IMG/VR virus record: IMGVR_UViG_3300044999_000022
Span: 22,835-86,834 of that record
From: a virus
Strand: one strand, 5' to 3'
Length of the DNA: 64,000 nt
Under the pieces are notes generated by a model that did no database searches, had not been told where the DNA came from, and saw only the letters and a program-made list of their open reading frames with translations. A program made the position numbers and the translations under genes. Of this stretch, positions 1 through 7,733 are shown in pieces (within the stretch, counting starts at the first letter, position 1; each line of letters begins with the position of its first letter).

Positions 1-1717
1 TATCCCTGTCGCGCTAGCTGAGACCGGCCAGGGTACGGATGCGCTAGTTGTCAACATACCAGTCGCGCTAACCGATAGCGGTACTGGGACGGATTCTCTA
101 GGCGTTGCAGTCCCGGTTGCGTTGACCATTACCGGTACTGGTACTGACACGCTAGGCGTTGCGGCAGCGGTCTCATTCACGGATACAGGTACTGGCACCG
201 ACACGTTGGGCGTGGCCGGTGGAGTAGCGCTAACCGAGAGTGGTACCGGTACTGATACGCTAGGTGTTTCAGCTACCGTCGCTCTTACAGAGACTGGTAC
301 CGGTACAGATGCGCTGGCCATTTCGATACCTGTTGCGCTCTCAGACTCGGGAACGGGCACAGACTCGCTAGTCGTATCGATCCCGGTTGCACTGACTGAG
401 ACTGGTACCGGTACGGATACGCTTGGGGTCGCGCTACTCATAGCGCTGGCCGAGAGCGGCTCAGGCGTTGATACTCTTAGCGTCACGGCAACAGTTCCTG
501 TAGCGGAGACTGGCACCGGCACTGATACGCTGGGCGTGACCGCGACCGTCTCGTTCATAGAGGCTGGTACTGGTATTGATACGCTGGTCGTATCGATACC
601 GGTTGGGCTGTCCGAGACCGGTACAGGTACGGATACGCTGGGCGTCGCACTAGCTATTCCGTTTACGGAGAGCAGCACTGGCACTGCTACGCTCGGGGTA
701 ACTAGTGCGGTTGCGCTAACAGATGGCGGCACGGGTACCGATACTCTAGGGGTTACCAGCCTTGTCGCGCTAGCCGATACCGGTACGGGTACGGACGCTC
801 TAAGTGTTTCGGCCACGGTCTCCCTATTCGAGACTGGAACCGGCGTAGACACTCTTGGCGTTTCGGCTCTGATCGCCCTAGGCGAAGCGGGCGCGGGCGT
901 TGATGCTCTAGGGACGACAGCGACTGTTGCGCTAACGGAGACCGGTACTGGCGCCGACGCGCTCAGCCTCGGCGGGACTCCTATAGGACTAACGGACAGC
1001 GGCACAGGGACAGATACACTTAGCGTTACGGCTACAGTCGTACTGGCCGATGTCGGTACGGGTACCGATGCGCTAGGCATTACGGCGCAGGTCGCGCTGA
1101 GCGATACCGGAACTGGAACTGATAGCCTCGGAGTTGCTATCCCGGTATCGTTCTCTGAGACCGGCATAGGTGTTGATACCCTGGCGGTATCGGCCGCCAC
1201 AGGCATAGCACTTGTCGAGGTGGGCGTAGGTACGGATACGCTCAGCGTTACTGCCACGATCGCGCTAGCTGAAACGGGCACAGGCACTGCCGTACTAGCT
1301 ATTACGTCGCAGGTTGCTTTCGCCGATAGCGGGGCAGCGGTTGATGCGCTGACGATCGTCATACCCGTCGCGTTGCTGGAGACTGGCACGGGTACCGATA
1401 CGTTGGCCGTTACACCAGTTACGGCGGTTGCGTTCCTCGAGACCGGTGTTGGCGCAGACACGCTTACCGTTAGTTCTAGCGTACCGGTTATCTCAATATC
1501 GAACCTGGACGCCGTGCCGGTAGTCCTAGGAAGGGTAGATGCGGTGCCTGTAACTGTCGGTGACTTGGACGTCTCGGTACGTGTGCTCAATCGCCTAGAC
1601 ACCTCAAGCGAGGTCGTGTCCCGGCTTGATAGCCGTCCAACTGTCGTTCAGCGGGTGGACGCGGAACCGGAGGTCATTAACCGTCTAGATATGGAATGGC
1701 AGGTGTTCAAGTCGTGA
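1..1717 (+). CDS. Tandem-repeat structural protein, 5' end outside window
   Basis: The open frame runs in from the left edge (frame starting at base 2), so this is the C-terminal part of a larger protein. About 27 imperfect 18-residue repeats with the core ETGTGTDTLGV and alternating hydrophobic strands fill residues 1 to about 495 of the visible part. They are followed by about seven 10-residue repeats of the form (L/V)DxxxxVxx(R/N). The codons of the repeats are diversified, so this is not a recent expansion. The position just before the head-tail connectors suggests a virion protein, perhaps a fibre or decoration. That role is inference; I recognise no family. Confidence 0.8.
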   Translation, partial: IPVALAETGQGTDALVVNIPVALTDSGTGTDSLGVAVPVALTITGTGTDTLGVAAAVSFTDTGTGTDTLGVAGGVALTESGTGTDTLGVSATVALTETGTGTDALAISIPVALSDSGTGTDSLVVSIPVALTETGTGTDTLGVALLIALAESGSGVDTLSVTATVPVAETGTGTDTLGVTATVSFIEAGTGIDTLVVSIPVGLSETGTGTDTLGVALAIPFTESSTGTATLGVTSAVALTDGGTGTDTLGVTSLVALADTGTGTDALSVSATVSLFETGTGVDTLGVSALIALGEAGAGVDALGTTATVALTETGTGADALSLGGTPIGLTDSGTGTDTLSVTATVVLADVGTGTDALGITAQVALSDTGTGTDSLGVAIPVSFSETGIGVDTLAVSAATGIALVEVGVGTDTLSVTATIALAETGTGTAVLAITSQVAFADSGAAVDALTIVIPVALLETGTGTDTLAVTPVTAVAFLETGVGADTLTVSSSVPVISISNLDAVPVVLGRVDAVPVTVGDLDVSVRVLNRLDTSSEVVSRLDSRPTVVQRVDAEPEVINRLDMEWQVFKS

Positions 1718-2076
1718 CAACCAACTATACGATCGCACTAAATCAGAACAATGACGAGGTCGTACAGCTGACCATTACAGAGGCTGACCCGGGAGACTCG
1801 GGGACGCTATTCAACCTGACCGGATTGGAGGTCGAGTTCTTCATCAAAACGAGCAAGAATACACCAGACTCCGATCCGGCTACAGTGAAACTGACTACAG
1901 TCGGGGGCCAGGTAGTACTCACCAATCCAACGAAGGGCATCGCGACCGTTACCATAGCGGCGGCCAATATCGCGACGGCCGGAGCTCTGTGGTGGAGATG
2001 CGACGTGGTTAACATGGGAGATGCAGCCCCAAGAAAGACTGCCGGCTGTGGCAATCTTAACATCCAACCCGTATAA
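1696..2076 (+). CDS. Small beta-sandwich virion protein, BppU-N-like
   Basis: 126 residues. The ATG overlaps the end of the repeat protein in another frame. The pattern (VVQLTITEAD, then FNLTGLEVEFFIK, then KGIATVTI) is that of the BppU N-terminal/DUF2479-like fold found in phage baseplate and head-associated proteins, in which a short parameter description is followed by a hydrophobic beta strand. This is family resemblance by eye. It sits between the repeat protein and a small membrane protein, among connector genes. Confidence 0.65.
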   Translation: MAGVQVVTTNYTIALNQNNDEVVQLTITEADPGDSGTLFNLTGLEVEFFIKTSKNTPDSDPATVKLTTVGGQVVLTNPTKGIATVTIAAANIATAGALWWRCDVVNMGDAAPRKTAGCGNLNIQPV

Positions 2077-2085
2077 GGAGGTGCT

Positions 2086-2328
2086 ATGATAACATGGGGC
2101 AAGTACTACTGGCCGATAGCTCTGATAGTCGTATCGGTCGCCATGTTTGGGATTCCCGAACTGATCGCGTTGTTCACCAATCAGGCGAACACGCTATCGC
2201 AGTACTCCTGGGATGAGCTGCATGTCAGCGGGATCGCAGTTCATAACGTAGCCTGGCTCGTGAGCCTTATCGTCTGGCTAGTGTTCGTAGTCGTCATAAC
2301 CCTGCATATTTGGTGGAGGAGCTGGTAG
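2086..2328 (+). CDS. Small membrane protein, two TM segments
   Basis: 80 residues with a strong ribosome site (aaggaggtgct) before the ATG. There are hydrophobic segments at about residues 8-30 and 52-75, joined by a polar loop. It ends in TAG immediately before the next ATG. The function is unknown. Membrane proteins in a connector block are unusual but recur in actinophages. Confidence 0.75.
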   Translation: MITWGKYYWPIALIVVSVAMFGIPELIALFTNQANTLSQYSWDELHVSGIAVHNVAWLVSLIVWLVFVVVITLHIWWRSW

Positions 2329-2859
2329 ATGTCTGAGCTACCCGTGGAGACCACGTGGGCTCCAAACGGAACGATGACCTGGGCGACGGCACAGGACGTC
2401 CTGAACATTACAGGCCAGCAGGTCAGCGACCAGCAGGTCATCTACGCAGGGTTCACGATCGACATGTTCACCGGCCGGCCGTACTCGTTCACCGGGCCAG
2501 ACGGTCAGGAGTACAACTGGTACGAGAACACGGGCGACATTGATGCGTACTACCTGAAGCTGGCGGTAGTGTTCCAGACTGTCTGGATTCAGGCTCAGCC
2601 GGACATGATGTCGCGCCTCGACTTGGCGAACGTGCCAGCCAAGGGGCGTCCGCTGACGCTGAATGTTGGCGCGCTGCTCCTAGGCCCACTAGCCAAGAAG
2701 GCCTTGTCAAGGGTCAGCTGGCTGCGTAGCCGTGCCCTGCATGTCAGGTCGCCGTTCGAGGACCTGTACACCGCGAACTCGGTCAACTTCGGCGAGTTCG
2801 TATTCCCCTGGAGCCCAATCGGAGGCTACGGAGGGTTCCCTTCCGGGGTGGACTACTGA
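2329..2859 (+). CDS. Head-to-tail adaptor-like protein
   Basis: 176 residues. It begins right after the previous stop and its last base overlaps the next ATG (TGATG). The sequence has the helical layout typical of head-tail adaptors (gp6/gp15-like): a WATAQDVLNITGQQV N-terminal helix, then helices packed around YYLKLAVVFQTVWIQAQPD, and a Trp/Pro/Gly-rich C-terminus. The order fits the connector block of siphoviruses (adaptor, stopper, completion, terminator). The assignment is by position and layout. Confidence 0.6.
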   Translation: MSELPVETTWAPNGTMTWATAQDVLNITGQQVSDQQVIYAGFTIDMFTGRPYSFTGPDGQEYNWYENTGDIDAYYLKLAVVFQTVWIQAQPDMMSRLDLANVPAKGRPLTLNVGALLLGPLAKKALSRVSWLRSRALHVRSPFEDLYTANSVNFGEFVFPWSPIGGYGGFPSGVDY

Positions 2860-3371
2860 TGGACCCTGCGCTGGTCGGCGCGATAGTCGCCGTGATCGTA
2901 GCTATCTTCGCGTCTATAACCGCGCCGATAGTACTGCAGATGCGCTTGGAGAAGCAGCATCGCGAGGATCGGGCAGATGACTGGGAGCGGCGTACAAAGG
3001 ACCGAGAGGCTGACTGGGCACATCAAGATGCGATTGCGGCAAAGGCGGCGAAGGAGCTGAAGACCTCTAACGGACGCATAGCAGAGGCCGTAGAGGTCAC
3101 TAATGGCAAGCTCGACGTCGTACATACTCTTGTAAACTCCAACATGACTACAGCTATGCAGGCCGAGTATGACGCGGTAACGCGCGAGCTGGCCATGATG
3201 CGTGAGGTCATGGAGTTGAAGCAGGCCGCCGGAGGAGCGCCGTCACCCGAGGCACTGGCGGCCATCAAGGCTACAGAACAGCAACTAAAGGAGCTAGCCG
3301 AAGCTCTAGGAGATCGGGCAAAGCCTGCCGAAAAGCTCCCAGACTCGGAAGCGGGAAATGAGGAGCCGTGA
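2859..3371 (+). CDS. Membrane-anchored coiled-coil protein
   Basis: 170 residues. An N-terminal transmembrane helix (about residues 6-27) is followed by a long charged helix rich in Glu, Lys, Arg and Ala (about 28-150) predicted to form a coiled coil, and an acidic tail. Single-TM plus coiled-coil proteins occur in many actinophage structural blocks and have no settled role. It is translationally coupled on both sides. Confidence 0.7.
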   Translation: MDPALVGAIVAVIVAIFASITAPIVLQMRLEKQHREDRADDWERRTKDREADWAHQDAIAAKAAKELKTSNGRIAEAVEVTNGKLDVVHTLVNSNMTTAMQAEYDAVTRELAMMREVMELKQAAGGAPSPEALAAIKATEQQLKELAEALGDRAKPAEKLPDSEAGNEEP

Positions 3372-3721
3372 GGACTAGGACAGTAACCGATAGGATGGTG
3401 CTAGGCTATCTGGCCTTCTCAGCCCTAGCGATAACCGCGCTGATCATTATCGTGTCAATCCTAGCCGGTCGGACTAGCAGTGTATCGGCGTCGAACACGC
3501 GCTTGATCGCCGGTCAGCAGGCTAGTAATATCGCACAGTGTCGGCAGGGCAACGTGGTCCGGCAGCAGGACATAGCTATCTGGAACCAGTTTCTAGCCGA
3601 CCTCGCGCCCCCGGGAGTACCCCTGCCTCCAAAGGAACGCGCTGAGTTGGTGCAGATCAACCGCCTGATCAGGATCAAGGATACTCCACGCAATTGTTCG
3701 GCGGCCTTTGCGGGCGTATAA
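3368..3721 (+). CDS. Single-TM hypothetical protein
   Basis: 117 residues from a GTG overlapping the previous stop, preceded by gaggagcc. A strong TM helix lies at about residues 13-33. The remainder is polar with two Cys residues (in the AQCRQG and RNCSAAF segments) that could pair outside the membrane. It is probably a partner of the preceding membrane protein. The function is unknown. Confidence 0.7.
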   Translation: MRTRTVTDRMVLGYLAFSALAITALIIIVSILAGRTSSVSASNTRLIAGQQASNIAQCRQGNVVRQQDIAIWNQFLADLAPPGVPLPPKERAELVQINRLIRIKDTPRNCSAAFAGV

Positions 3722-3800
3722 GTGAGGAAGTAAATTCGAATGGAGTACGAGCGAGATTCATCGTTCACCTGGGATATACTAAAGATATAGAACTCGAGAG

Positions 3801-4679
3801 GTGGTTAGCACGTATACACCAGCGAACACGACGGTAACGATCCTCCGGGGTACGAGCTTCGACCCCGAGGGTGACGTTGAGGACGTTACTGCGCAGATCG
3901 CGACGGGTGTGCTGTGCCAGATCAACGCCGCGAGGAATGGGACGTACGGAGTCCGGGTTTTCGAGCCGGGGACGACGGAGCCTAGTACGATCAGGACCTT
4001 TGAAGGGGTCATGCCCTCAGGGACGGGTGTTGAGAACACTGACCGCTTGGTAGACGAGAAGTCAGGCAACGTCTTTGAAGTCATTGCCGTTATCGACCCT
4101 TTGTACGAGTACCTGCAGCCCGATCTGCAGCTGGTGTTGAAGAGAGTTACTGCAACAACTCAAGTGTTATGCCGTAGAGGCAAGGACACACGGCTTATCC
4201 GTAAAGGAAGTACCGTGGCCCGCGTAGTCATATCAGCGAAAGCGATCGTTGGTATTGAGGTTGCTACGCACGAGTTCCTTGACCACGTCATAGGCCCGCT
4301 GGTTACTGCGGACGCTATCCGGTACGCGCCCGAGCGCACAGGTGTCCTAAAGTCTTCGATTCGTTACTGGGTTGTTGGGCAGACGTTGTACGTGGGAGCC
4401 TTTGCGCCATACGCGGCAGACGTCGAACTAGGACACCGTGTGTATCACCGGTTCAAGCACCAGTTGGGCCCTGAAGTTGTCCCTGAAGAGCCGTATCTGC
4501 GTCCGGCGCTGTACAAGTACCGTACGCCGGCAGATCTAGACCCGCCCGCGACCTTCCCAGTTGCGGTAGAGCATCCGGTACTGCCCTTCACGTTCGAGTC
4601 GCTTAGAGCGTACTTTGCGAACCCGAAGGGGCAGATTCACAGCATCTCGACCCGCACGCCGCTAAGGATGCCGCTGTGA
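3801..4679 (+). CDS. Fused head-tail stopper and HK97-gp10-like completion protein
   Basis: 292 residues from a GTG; the exact start is uncertain. The first ~115 residues resemble head-closure/stopper proteins (a beta-rich part with GVLCQINAARNGT and DRLVDEKSGNVFEVI). From about residue 139 the sequence matches the HK97 gp10/tail-completion layout (RYAPERTGVLKSSIRY, then AFAPYAADVELG, then PYLRPAL). A GTG at 4215 with the ribosome site aaaggaag lies exactly at the junction in the same frame, so the second half may also be made alone. These are normally two genes, so this is a fusion or a dual-start gene. Confidence 0.65.
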   Translation: MVSTYTPANTTVTILRGTSFDPEGDVEDVTAQIATGVLCQINAARNGTYGVRVFEPGTTEPSTIRTFEGVMPSGTGVENTDRLVDEKSGNVFEVIAVIDPLYEYLQPDLQLVLKRVTATTQVLCRRGKDTRLIRKGSTVARVVISAKAIVGIEVATHEFLDHVIGPLVTADAIRYAPERTGVLKSSIRYWVVGQTLYVGAFAPYAADVELGHRVYHRFKHQLGPEVVPEEPYLRPALYKYRTPADLDPPATFPVAVEHPVLPFTFESLRAYFANPKGQIHSISTRTPLRMPL

Positions 4680-5191
4680 CTGGCCCGCTCCAGCACCCGA
4701 CGTCCGCACTGGTAGCTGCGTCATGGATCTCGGAAATGATCAACTTCCCGCGCAGTGGTATTAGTACACAGTTGCCTCAGGATTCGCTGACCTGGCCGGC
4801 GTTTCAAGACCTGTACGGCTCGAGCCAGGAGATCCGCCAGTTCATTACGGTTAGGGTTGTCGGCGGTACTCCTCAGCTAGACGTCCCTGTAGCCAAGCCA
4901 GTCGTTGACGTTGCGTGCTTTGCGACCAAGCCGACGTCAAATAAACCCCCATGGTTTGCCGCGGCGCAGACCATGGAGCTGATCCGTCTTGCTACTTACA
5001 ATCGCACGCTAGGCCAATTCGGCCGGGCGTTGACGATCGGGGCGGGCAACGTAAATTATAACAGCGCGCGGGTCAACCAGGCCTGCATGTACACAGAGCC
5101 CCGACAGCTTTTCGGGGACGCTCGAAACTACGCGATCTACTCGGCGGACCTTCGCTTGACCTGGGTGGAGATTGGATACGTGTTGCAATGA
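4676..5191 (+). CDS. Tail terminator-like protein
   Basis: 171 residues, GTG start overlapping the previous stop (GTGA). The order after the completion protein and before the tail tube, and the alpha/beta layout with a central QFITVRVVGG strand and C-terminal LRLTWVEIGYVLQ, suit a tail terminator that caps the tail tube. The functional call rests mainly on gene order. Confidence 0.55.
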   Translation: MTGPLQHPTSALVAASWISEMINFPRSGISTQLPQDSLTWPAFQDLYGSSQEIRQFITVRVVGGTPQLDVPVAKPVVDVACFATKPTSNKPPWFAAAQTMELIRLATYNRTLGQFGRALTIGAGNVNYNSARVNQACMYTEPRQLFGDARNYAIYSADLRLTWVEIGYVLQ

Positions 5192-5751
5192 AGAAGGTCA
5201 AGGTCACGCTCTTCCAGGAACCGATCTCGGTCCCGGATGATGAAGTTCCTGTTCTACAGGGCCAGGGGCTGCTCGAGCAGGTGTACGACGAGGAGGTTGT
5301 GGATGCCCCCAAGGCGGCGGGCAGCGGCCGGCGGCCGAAAGCGCAAGATTCGGGTCAATCCGAAGAACAAGGGCGCGTTCACGCGCCAGGCGAAGGCGGC
5401 GAGGATGGGCGTGCAAGCTTACGCCCGGAGGGTCCTGGCCGCGCCGAAGGGGCGTTACAGCCCGAAGACAAGGCAGCGCGCAGCGTTCGCCAAAGGCATA
5501 GGCGGCGCGTCGCGTCGTCGAGCACGAGGGAGGTGAAACATGGCACGAGTTATTCTCGCACCGCAGATCCTACAGGCCAACGGGCAGTTCACGTTGACAG
5601 GCGCTGCCGGTGTGGCTCCGGGAGGTTCGGGCGCCGGCAACGGTGTGCAGTTCACGAACTTCCCCGGACAGACGTTCCTGTTGGTTATCAACGGTGCGAC
5701 ACTGGCGTCGGGTCAGATCACGGTAGCGGTCGGCGCTACGATTCTCGGTGA
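5188..5751 (+). CDS. Short leader-like ORF with long out-of-frame overlap
   Basis: The ATG overlaps the previous stop (ATGA). The first ~40 codons look genuine (MKKVKVTLFQEPISVPDDEV, then an acidic stretch). After base 5303 the frame overlaps the basic protein below, and after 5540 it overlaps the decoration protein. There it reads as a GC-rich shadow with no stop until 5751. Either the gene really is 187 codons with a triple overlap, or a recoding or sequence error ends it near 5320. Confidence 0.4.
   Translation: MKKVKVTLFQEPISVPDDEVPVLQGQGLLEQVYDEEVVDAPKAAGSGRRPKAQDSGQSEEQGRVHAPGEGGEDGRASLRPEGPGRAEGALQPEDKAARSVRQRHRRRVASSSTREVKHGTSYSRTADPTGQRAVHVDRRCRCGSGRFGRRQRCAVHELPRTDVPVGYQRCDTGVGSDHGSGRRYDSR
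5303..5536 (+). CDS. Small highly basic protein
   Basis: 77 residues from an ATG with gaggagg 12 bases upstream. Lys and Arg dominate. The core KRKIRVNPKNKGAFTRQAKA and SPKTRQRAAFAKG looks like a conserved short phage protein that may bind nucleic acid. Codon third positions are GC-rich in this frame, which supports it over the overlapping frame. The function is unknown. Confidence 0.7.
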   Translation: MPPRRRAAAGGRKRKIRVNPKNKGAFTRQAKAARMGVQAYARRVLAAPKGRYSPKTRQRAAFAKGIGGASRRRARGR

Positions 5752-5929
5752 GGCGTTCGCTGCCTACAACATCGGAGTCAGTACCGGGATCCCGGTCAGC
5801 ACTCAGTGGCTGCTAGGCCCGTTCCCGTCAGCGTTCGACCAGCCGGCAACCAACCAGATCGGGGTCGACTTCGCGACGAGCGTCGCGGCCCTGACCTGTA
5901 TCGCCCTGCAGCTTGCAGGCATAACCTAG
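5540..5929 (+). CDS. Decoration/fibre-like beta protein, copy 1
   Basis: 129 residues, all short beta-prone stretches, with no charge clusters. It is preceded by gaggtgaaac. The central motif GNGVQFTNFPGQTFLLV recurs in the next gene, and both end in (C)IALQLAG-like strands, so the two are tandem paralogues. Sitting before the tail tube gene, it is likely a virion surface protein. The exact place in the particle is unknown. Confidence 0.75.
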   Translation: MARVILAPQILQANGQFTLTGAAGVAPGGSGAGNGVQFTNFPGQTFLLVINGATLASGQITVAVGATILGEAFAAYNIGVSTGIPVSTQWLLGPFPSAFDQPATNQIGVDFATSVAALTCIALQLAGIT

Positions 5930-5941
5930 AGGAGGTGAACT

Positions 5942-6337
5942 ATGGCTCGAGTTTCACTAGTACCGACGATCATCCAGGCGCAGAGCGCCTCAGTTCTGAC
6001 GCCGGCGAACCTGACCACGCTAGCGTCGGCTGGGACGGCTCCAGGAGTCGGAGCCGGCAACGGAGTTCAGTTCACGAACTTCCCCGGGCAGACGGTCCTA
6101 CTGGTCAGCGTGGGTGCGACACCTTCGACAGCGACGATCGTTATCGGCCCGACCTTGTACGGACAGGCAGCGACCGGGATCGCCGTTCCGCTGGTGATCA
6201 GCGTGCTCAACATGTTGGGGCCGTTCTACTCTGCAGCCGAGCTCGTTCTGATCGGGACGAGCGGGGTCACGGCGGTCGACTTCAGCTCTGCAACCGCGGT
6301 GCTCTGTGCCGCGATCCAGCTCGCAGGCGTTTCCTAA
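5942..6337 (+). CDS. Decoration/fibre-like beta protein, copy 2
   Basis: 131 residues, with ribosome site gaggaggtgaac. It shares MAR(V), GAGNGVQFTNFPGQT, the central GATPSTATI strand and the C-terminal AIQLAGVS with its upstream neighbour. The first ~35 residues have diverged and lengthened. The tandem duplication suggests that two related surface subunits are made in similar amounts. Confidence 0.75.
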   Translation: MARVSLVPTIIQAQSASVLTPANLTTLASAGTAPGVGAGNGVQFTNFPGQTVLLVSVGATPSTATIVIGPTLYGQAATGIAVPLVISVLNMLGPFYSAAELVLIGTSGVTAVDFSSATAVLCAAIQLAGVS

Positions 6338-6349
6338 AGGAGGTGAATA

Positions 6350-6943
6350 ATGGCCGTTAACCCGAACAACATCTGTCAGGGCCCAGCAGTTATCTACTGG
6401 AACACGTTCGGAGCTACCGAACCTCCTGACACGAACGCAGCGATCACACAGCCGCCGAACATCACGGGGTCACCGAACTATACGGACCTTGGGGGTACGA
6501 CCGGCGGTGTGGCCTTCATGGTCAGTCACACCTACGGACAGATCAAGGTCGACCAGTTGGTTGACCCGGTCAGCGCGCGGCTGACCGGCAGGGTGATTCA
6601 GGTAACGTTTGGCCTCCTCGAGGCGACGTTGCAGAACCTGTACCTGGCGATGAACCAGGCAGCCAACCAGAACATCCTGACCGGTGTTTCAACACTGGAC
6701 CCGATCACGACAACTTCGGCCACGCAGCCGACGTTCATCAGCCTCGTTCTCGACGGGTGGGCGCCGACGCTGGCAACCGGGATCGCCGCCAGGCGGCGGA
6801 TCATCGTCAGGAAGGTACTGAGCGACGTCAAGGCGACCGCGAAGTATGACATGACGAACCAGGTGACCTGGGAGTGCACCTTTACGGCGTACTACGTCTC
6901 AGGCACCATCGCCCCGTTTCATATTCAGGACCAGACTTCATAA
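6350..6943 (+). CDS. Major tail tube protein
   Basis: 197 residues, with a near-consensus ribosome site (aaaggaggtgaataATG), as expected for an abundant protein. It lies directly upstream of the two tail chaperones and the tape measure gene, the standard place for the tube protein. It is a beta-rich sequence with a central LVDPVSARLTGRVIQVTFGL segment and C-terminal WECTFTAYYV strands, consistent with the siphovirus tube fold. Confidence 0.8.
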   Translation: MAVNPNNICQGPAVIYWNTFGATEPPDTNAAITQPPNITGSPNYTDLGGTTGGVAFMVSHTYGQIKVDQLVDPVSARLTGRVIQVTFGLLEATLQNLYLAMNQAANQNILTGVSTLDPITTTSATQPTFISLVLDGWAPTLATGIAARRRIIVRKVLSDVKATAKYDMTNQVTWECTFTAYYVSGTIAPFHIQDQTS

Positions 6944-6955
6944 GGAGGCGCTATC

Positions 6956-7357
6956 GTGGCGGACACGGATATTCACGGCGTCGCTTCAGACGAGGACAGT
7001 CTCGACGTTCTCAGGTTCTCGTCTGAGGCGAAGGCCGACAAGAAGGCAGACCAGCGCGTGCCACTGTTCTACATGGACGACGAGGTCTACACCGTACCGC
7101 GGTTCCCCCACCCGGCAGTGGGACTGCGCTATCTCAAGATCCTGCACGAAGAGGGGGATGGTGAGGCGCAGTACTACTTGCTCACCGAGATGCTGGGCGA
7201 GGACGGCTACGAGGCCCTAATGGACTTCAGTGAGAAGGGCCGGATTACGCCCGACCAGTTCGACGCGGTCATGGCAAAGGCGCTCCGGATCGTCGGACGC
7301 CAAGACGAGCCGAGCCCAAAAGCCCGCCGGAATGGGCGACCCGTTCGCAGGAGATGA
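6956..7357 (+). CDS. Tail assembly chaperone G
   Basis: 133 residues from a GTG with taaggaggcgctatc. It is acidic N-terminally, with a DUF-type chaperone body (PLFYMDDEVYTVPRF, VGLRYLKIL, MLGEDGYEALMDF). It is followed by a second, -1-frame ORF and then the tape measure gene, the classic arrangement of lambda G/GT-type chaperones. Ribosomes that do not slip end at 7357. Confidence 0.85.
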   Translation: MADTDIHGVASDEDSLDVLRFSSEAKADKKADQRVPLFYMDDEVYTVPRFPHPAVGLRYLKILHEEGDGEAQYYLLTEMLGEDGYEALMDFSEKGRITPDQFDAVMAKALRIVGRQDEPSPKARRNGRPVRRR

Positions 7358-7713
7358 TGTGGGTGTGGCTGCTACTGGATGACGTCTGTAGTGATATGAG
7401 TGTGTATCATCGTGTCAACGACATCCTGAAGCTGCCTGGGGTGGTCTTCTGGCGCTTGGCTGACCGCCTTCCGGCTTACAACGGCGCCGTAACTCGGGGC
7501 ATGGAACGTCTGAGCAAGGAGCTTGAGACCGTCACTCAGGCAGACGCTCGCGAGCTCTTGTACGACTACGTGGCGGAAGAGCTCGTACCGGACGAGGAGC
7601 CGGAGGTCGAGACTGAAACTGTCCTGACGGCGGAGCAGCTAGTAGCGCTAGGACCGGCTGCTCCCGCGCTGGGTCAGGATGTGCCGATATTTGAGGTTGT
7701 GAAGTGTACTTGA
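6956..7713 (+). CDS. Tail assembly chaperone GT, made by -1 frameshift
   Basis: The 0 frame contains AGC CCA AAA, giving the X-XXY-YYZ slippery heptamer CCCAAAA at 7315-7321. Slipping -1 joins residue 122 of the first frame (bases 6956-7321) to the frame re-reading base 7321 and ending at 7713. The joined sequence EPSPK-SPPEWATRSQEMMW is open with no stop, giving about 252 residues. The ATG at 7354 lacks a ribosome site, which supports expression only as a fusion. The mechanism is established for siphovirus tail chaperones. Confidence 0.85.
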
Positions 7714-7733
7714 CAAGGAGGTGACTATCTTCG

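Noticed and set aside
1-1500. Possible CRISPR or DNA repeat array because of the regular ~54-base period
   Set aside because: The period is a multiple of three, the frame is open throughout, and codons vary while residues are kept, so it is a coding repeat.
122-1717. Gene starting at the TTG at 122
   Set aside because: The same frame is open to the left edge and carries the same repeat, so the true start is outside the window.
3740-3790. 16-codon ORF with gaggaag upstream
   Set aside because: It could be a leader peptide for the stopper gene, but it is too short and weakly supported to list as a gene.
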